NCBI GenBank assembly: GCA_024693545.1
Contig: JAILKT010000030.1
Coordinates: 1 to 52,345, forward strand
Direction: 5' to 3'
Length of the DNA stretch: 52,345 nucleotides
From: Lachnospiraceae bacterium
GTDB taxonomy: Bacteria; Bacillota; Clostridia; Lachnospirales; Lachnospiraceae
A model generated the notes under the pieces. It ran no database searches, was not told where the DNA came from, and saw nothing but the letters and a program-made list of their open reading frames with translations. Both the position numbers and the translations under genes were made by a program. Of the stretch, positions 49,787-52,345 are shown piece after piece (the first letter of the stretch is position 1; the number at the start of each line of letters is the position of its first letter).

Positions 49787-50587
49787 TCATGCCCGGATAA
49801 TGCTTCTTCTCACGGGGATTATATCGGTGTATTCGCCGAATTCACCGCTTACTTTACCTATACATACATCAACACCGTAGTATTTCCTCATATTATCTTC
49901 TGTTATTACATTTTCGATATCATCAAAAACATAAGAACCGTCAAGAGCTATCATAAGAGCTTTATCCGCCCATCTGACGGCATTTCCGGGAAAATGCGTA
50001 TTAAATATGCATGATATTCCTTCTTTTGAAAGTCTGTCTATCGTTTCCAGAACAAGAAGCTGATTTTGGTAATCGAGATTTGATTCGGGTTCATCCAGTA
50101 TCATAACCTTCGGATCGTTTACAATTGCTCTTGCTATAAGAACCATCTGGTATTGTCCGCCGCTGAGTTCGTTACAGCTTTTGTAAGCGATATTACTGAG
50201 ACCCATTCTCTCGATAACTTTATCCGCAGCTTCTTTGTCGGCAGAACCGGGCAAAGAAAAAACTGATATATTTCCGGCTCTTCCGAGAAGTATCATGTCG
50301 TAAACACTCAGGTCCGGAGGCATTATTCTTTTCTGAGGAACATATGACAAGATTTTAAAAAGCTTTTCGCTGCTTTGAGCGCTTATGTCCTTGCCGTCTA
50401 TTGATGCTGTTCCTTTATCCCATTTGAGGAAACCGCACAGACAGCGAAGGAGCGTCGTTTTACCTGCACCGTTTTGCCCCATGACAGCCAGCTTCTCTCC
50501 GGAAGCAAGATCAAAAGATATATCCTCAAGCAACGAACCCGCATGCTTATCATACGAAAAATAACAATGACTGACTGTAAGTCTCAT
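49787..50587 (-). CDS. ABC transporter ATP-binding protein, iron-complex type
   Basis: 266 residues of the FecE/BtuD class: Walker A GQNGAGKTT, Q-loop FKILSYVPQKR, signature LSGGQYQM, Walker B VMILDEP and the switch His in IFNTHFP. It powers uptake by the permease encoded just upstream. ATG 50587 is followed by the N-terminus MRLTVSHCYFSYDK. It lies 36 bp after the permease gene. Confidence 0.93.
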   Translation of the reverse strand: MRLTVSHCYFSYDKHAGSLLEDISFDLASGEKLAVMGQNGAGKTTLLRCLCGFLKWDKGTASIDGKDISAQSSEKLFKILSYVPQKRIMPPDLSVYDMILLGRAGNISVFSLPGSADKEAADKVIERMGLSNIAYKSCNELSGGQYQMVLIARAIVNDPKVMILDEPESNLDYQNQLLVLETIDRLSKEGISCIFNTHFPGNAVRWADKALMIALDGSYVFDDIENVITEDNMRKYYGVDVCIGKVSGEFGEYTDIIPVRRSIIRA

Positions 50588-50623
50588 ATGATTTAACCTC
50601 CATATACATATTCAGAATATGTT

Positions 50624-51655
50624 TCAGCCCGAAAAGCGAGATCCTTTCTTTTTTAACATCAGGATAAAGAAAGGGGCTCCGATTATTGCTGTGAGTACCG
50701 ATATGGGTATTTCTTTCGGGGAAATGGTTCTTGCAAGTGTATCGACTATCATCATAAAGCCGGCGCCTATACTGATCGATGCAGGAATAAGCTTTACATT
50801 GTTACTTCCGAAAAGCATCCTGCAAAAGTGTGGAACTATCAAACCAACCCAGCCGACCTGACCACACATAGATACGCAAGATGCCGTGATCATTGTTGCA
50901 CCGACTATACAAACATTTCTGAGCCTTTTTATATTAACACCCATGCTCCGCGCCTCATCCTCCTGAAGAGGGAGCAGATTAGTTCTGTATCTGATAAGAA
51001 AGAAGAAAATAAGACAGATGATTATCGGAGGCGCCCCTATCGCAAGCGTTGAAATTCCTGCCGAGTCCATTCCTCCCAGAAGCCAATAAGTTATTGCAGG
51101 CAGTTGTGACTCTGTGTCGGCTGTGAATTTCACAAGAGAGATAAGAGCCGAAAAAAGTGAGCCTACCATGATACCGGCGAGGACCATATTGATCCTTCCC
51201 TCCGGAGCAGCTTTTCCGAAAAGCGCAGTTATGACCACGGCCAATATGCCGAAAATCACTGCCATAAGCTGAATTCCGGTCATATTAAGACCGATAAGCA
51301 TAGCAAGAACAGCGCCGAATCCCGAACCCGAAGCTACACCGAGCGTATCAGGTGTTGCAAGAGGATTGGAAAACAATCCTTGAAATATCGCACCGCTGAC
51401 TGAAAGACCTGCGCCTGCGAGTGCAGCAAGAAGAAGCCTTGGCAGTCTCATCGAGCGGATCACGACGTCATTCATTCCTGAAGCTTCCTGACCGGAGAAG
51501 AGTCTGCCTATAGAAACGATCACTTCGTCTATTCCTATACCGATCCGTCCTACAGCGAGTCCTATGATCAGTACGATGATGGGAAATACGATCAAAAAGA
51601 TCCGAGTGAACGCCGAGGAACTTTTTTTACCGTTAGTTTTTATCAAATCATTCAT
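50624..51655 (-). CDS. FecCD-family permease
   Basis: 343 residues with about ten membrane segments. Family marks are RLPRLLLAALAGAGLSVSGAIFQ (in parts: RLPRLLLAAL, GAGLSVSGA), NPLATPDTLGVASGSGFGA and GWVGLIVPHFCRM, followed by the coupling-helix region. It forms the homodimeric channel of an iron-siderophore/haem/cobalamin importer. ATG follows AAGGCGG. It is the first gene of permease-ATPase-binding protein-hydF, the reverse of the common binding-protein-first order. Confidence 0.93.
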   Translation of the reverse strand: MNDLIKTNGKKSSSAFTRIFLIVFPIIVLIIGLAVGRIGIGIDEVIVSIGRLFSGQEASGMNDVVIRSMRLPRLLLAALAGAGLSVSGAIFQGLFSNPLATPDTLGVASGSGFGAVLAMLIGLNMTGIQLMAVIFGILAVVITALFGKAAPEGRINMVLAGIMVGSLFSALISLVKFTADTESQLPAITYWLLGGMDSAGISTLAIGAPPIIICLIFFFLIRYRTNLLPLQEDEARSMGVNIKRLRNVCIVGATMITASCVSMCGQVGWVGLIVPHFCRMLFGSNNVKLIPASISIGAGFMMIVDTLARTISPKEIPISVLTAIIGAPFFILMLKKKGSRFSG

Positions 51656-51769
51656 AAAAAAACCGCCTTAATTTCCACCCGGCACTGATGAAAATACGGC
51701 GATACAAATGTAAACGGCGAATCACTCCGCCATATAATAAGTTTTGGGCTCCGTATCTTCCACCTCAAT

Positions 51770-51784
51770 GATAATGATTTCGGT
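51770..51784 (+). promoter_or_regulatory. Fur-box-like sequence upstream of the ABC permease
   Basis: TGATAATGATTTCGG, whose left seven bases match the 7-1-7 Fur consensus TGATAAT-N-ATTATCA exactly while the right half matches only three. I could not place a convincing promoter over it. Confidence 0.3.
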
Positions 51785-51798
51785 GTCAGGGGAAATGC

Positions 51799-51829
51799 TA
51801 TAGGAGCATCACACTGCGATGCTCCTATA
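51799..51829 (-). terminator. Strong hairpin after the carbohydrate-binding gene
   Basis: A perfect 12-bp stem (51799-51810 with 51818-51829; left arm TATAGGAGCATC), 29 bp beyond the stop codon of the minus-strand gene. The T-run is lacking, so it may act as a processing or weak termination signal. The remaining intergenic sequence to 51656 shows only short dyads (GGCG/CGCC). Confidence 0.5.
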
Positions 51830-51858
51830 ATATACATCTCAATTCAGATTAAATCAAG

Positions 51859-52345
51859 TTATTTACAAAAAACAAATTTATCTATTTTGCAAAGCTCTCT
51901 GTTATCGAAAGCATATGCCATCCAGTTCTTTCTTCCTGTTTCGATGGTAAAATAAAGATCATGCTTTCCCGATACAGGCGGTATAACGGCTTCAAGAACA
52001 GTACTTACGGGTGAAATCTCAACAACTGCCACAGGCTTCGAATCGGGCGAATCGAAATGAATGTTGATTATTCCTTTTTGTCCTACTCCGATCTGATTTA
52101 TCATAAGCTTCAGATGATTGCCGCAGCTGTTGTCATCAAAATCAAATGTCTTAAAACCGATCACACATCCACCGCATATATTAGATATCGGTCTTGTGAA
52201 TACGTCGAGTTCGGTGATATATGCGCCGCCGGTAAGAACACAGGCCGATTCCGCATATGTTACTTCGTAAGGTCTTAAAGCCGGCGCAAATCCACCGTGA
52301 GAAGTCATATTTGCTTCTTTAAATGTTCCGTCGGGATTGCGGAAT
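51859..52345 (-). CDS. C-terminal end of a carbohydrate-active protein with CBM6-like domain (partial)
   Basis: The frame is open to the window edge; the first visible codons are at about 52344 and the gene continues outside. The last 160 residues have the look of a CBM6/35-type beta-sandwich: YEVTYAESACVLTGGAYITE, GFKTFDFDDN, KPVAVVEISPVST, VSGKHDLYFTIE and a final KIDKFVFCK. The segment just before it (DGTFKEANMTSHGG) resembles the linker of GH43 enzymes that carry such modules, so a xylan- or arabinan-active glycosidase is plausible but not shown. Confidence 0.65.
   Translation of the reverse strand, partial: FRNPDGTFKEANMTSHGGFAPALRPYEVTYAESACVLTGGAYITELDVFTRPISNICGGCVIGFKTFDFDDNSCGNHLKLMINQIGVGQKGIINIHFDSPDSKPVAVVEISPVSTVLEAVIPPVSGKHDLYFTIETGRKNWMAYAFDNRELCKIDKFVFCK

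Noticed and set aside
51652-51837. Small 61-codon minus-strand frame overlapping the permease start
   Set aside because: It spans the strong hairpin and Fur-like site, has no ribosome site and no protein-like composition.
51656-51858. Cobalamin riboswitch upstream of the BtuC/FecCD-type permease
   Set aside because: No B12-box (GCCACTG) and no matching core helices on the minus strand.

Overview
The window reads as about 52 kb of chromosome from a low-GC, Gram-positive anaerobe of the class Clostridia, most likely a member of the Lachnospiraceae (inference). The evidence is: a ribosomal protein L27 with the cleavable Firmicutes N-terminal extension next to its protease Prp; LPXTG and lipobox surface proteins; SepF, DivIVA, MinCDE and MreBCD together; a DUF512 radical-SAM gene beside der; and an [FeFe]-hydrogenase maturase (HydF). 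Promoters are close to sigma-A consensus (TTGACA-17-TATAAT) and most genes have purine-rich Shine-Dalgarno (SD) sites. I see no rRNA, tRNA, CRISPR array, insertion sequence or prophage.

Layout. 1-488: 3' end of an LPKTG-anchored surface protein. 0.65-4.2 kb (+): rplU-prp-rpmA, a terminator, then obgE, yqeK and rsfS. 4.2-4.9 kb (+): autoregulated lexA, converging on a TtcA-like thiolase (-). 5.8-10.6 kb (+): two lipoproteins flanking a membrane GGDEF protein and a cell-wall amidase. 10.66-13.7 kb (-): a XerS-like tyrosine recombinase, an orphan BlaI-type repressor and an AAA/DUF4143-like ATPase. 13.7-19.4 kb (-): a division and envelope group (P-loop protein, HlyD-like protein, yggS, sepF, divIVA, then lspA and an rluD-type gene). 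19.5-29.3 kb (-): a cell-shape cluster mreBCD-mrdA-minCDE-rodA-mgsA-like-dacA. 29.4-36.8 kb (-): mismatch repair (membrane MutS-like protein, mutS, mutL) and miaA. 37.0-38.2 kb (-): an SH3-NlpC/P60 hydrolase. 38.3-45.8 kb (-): lepB-rbgA-rnhB-flhB C-terminal homologue-yraN-DUF512-der-plsY-gpsA. 46-52.3 kb (-): rplS with its leader, a methyltransferase, hydF, an iron-type ABC transporter, and the 3' end of a carbohydrate-binding protein.

How the genes fit together. Most of the window is envelope growth and division. MreBCD, RodA and PBP2 form the elongation machine; MinCDE, SepF and DivIVA place the septum; DacA, the amidase and the NlpC/P60 protein remodel peptidoglycan; LepB and LspA process exported proteins and lipoproteins; PlsY and GpsA feed phospholipid synthesis. 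Ribosome assembly GTPases (Obg, Der, RbgA) and ribosomal genes are interleaved. DNA maintenance is represented by LexA, MutS, MutL, RNase HII, YraN and the Xer-type recombinase.

The most unusual points are: an MgsA homologue with altered catalytic residues between rodA and dacA; a membrane-anchored MutS-like ATPase heading the mismatch-repair genes; a roughly 240-residue insertion in PBP2; an unexplained P-loop/HlyD-like pair heading the sepF-divIVA operon; a XerS-like recombinase with an inverted repeat in its own leader; and an iron-type ABC transporter directly upstream of hydF.
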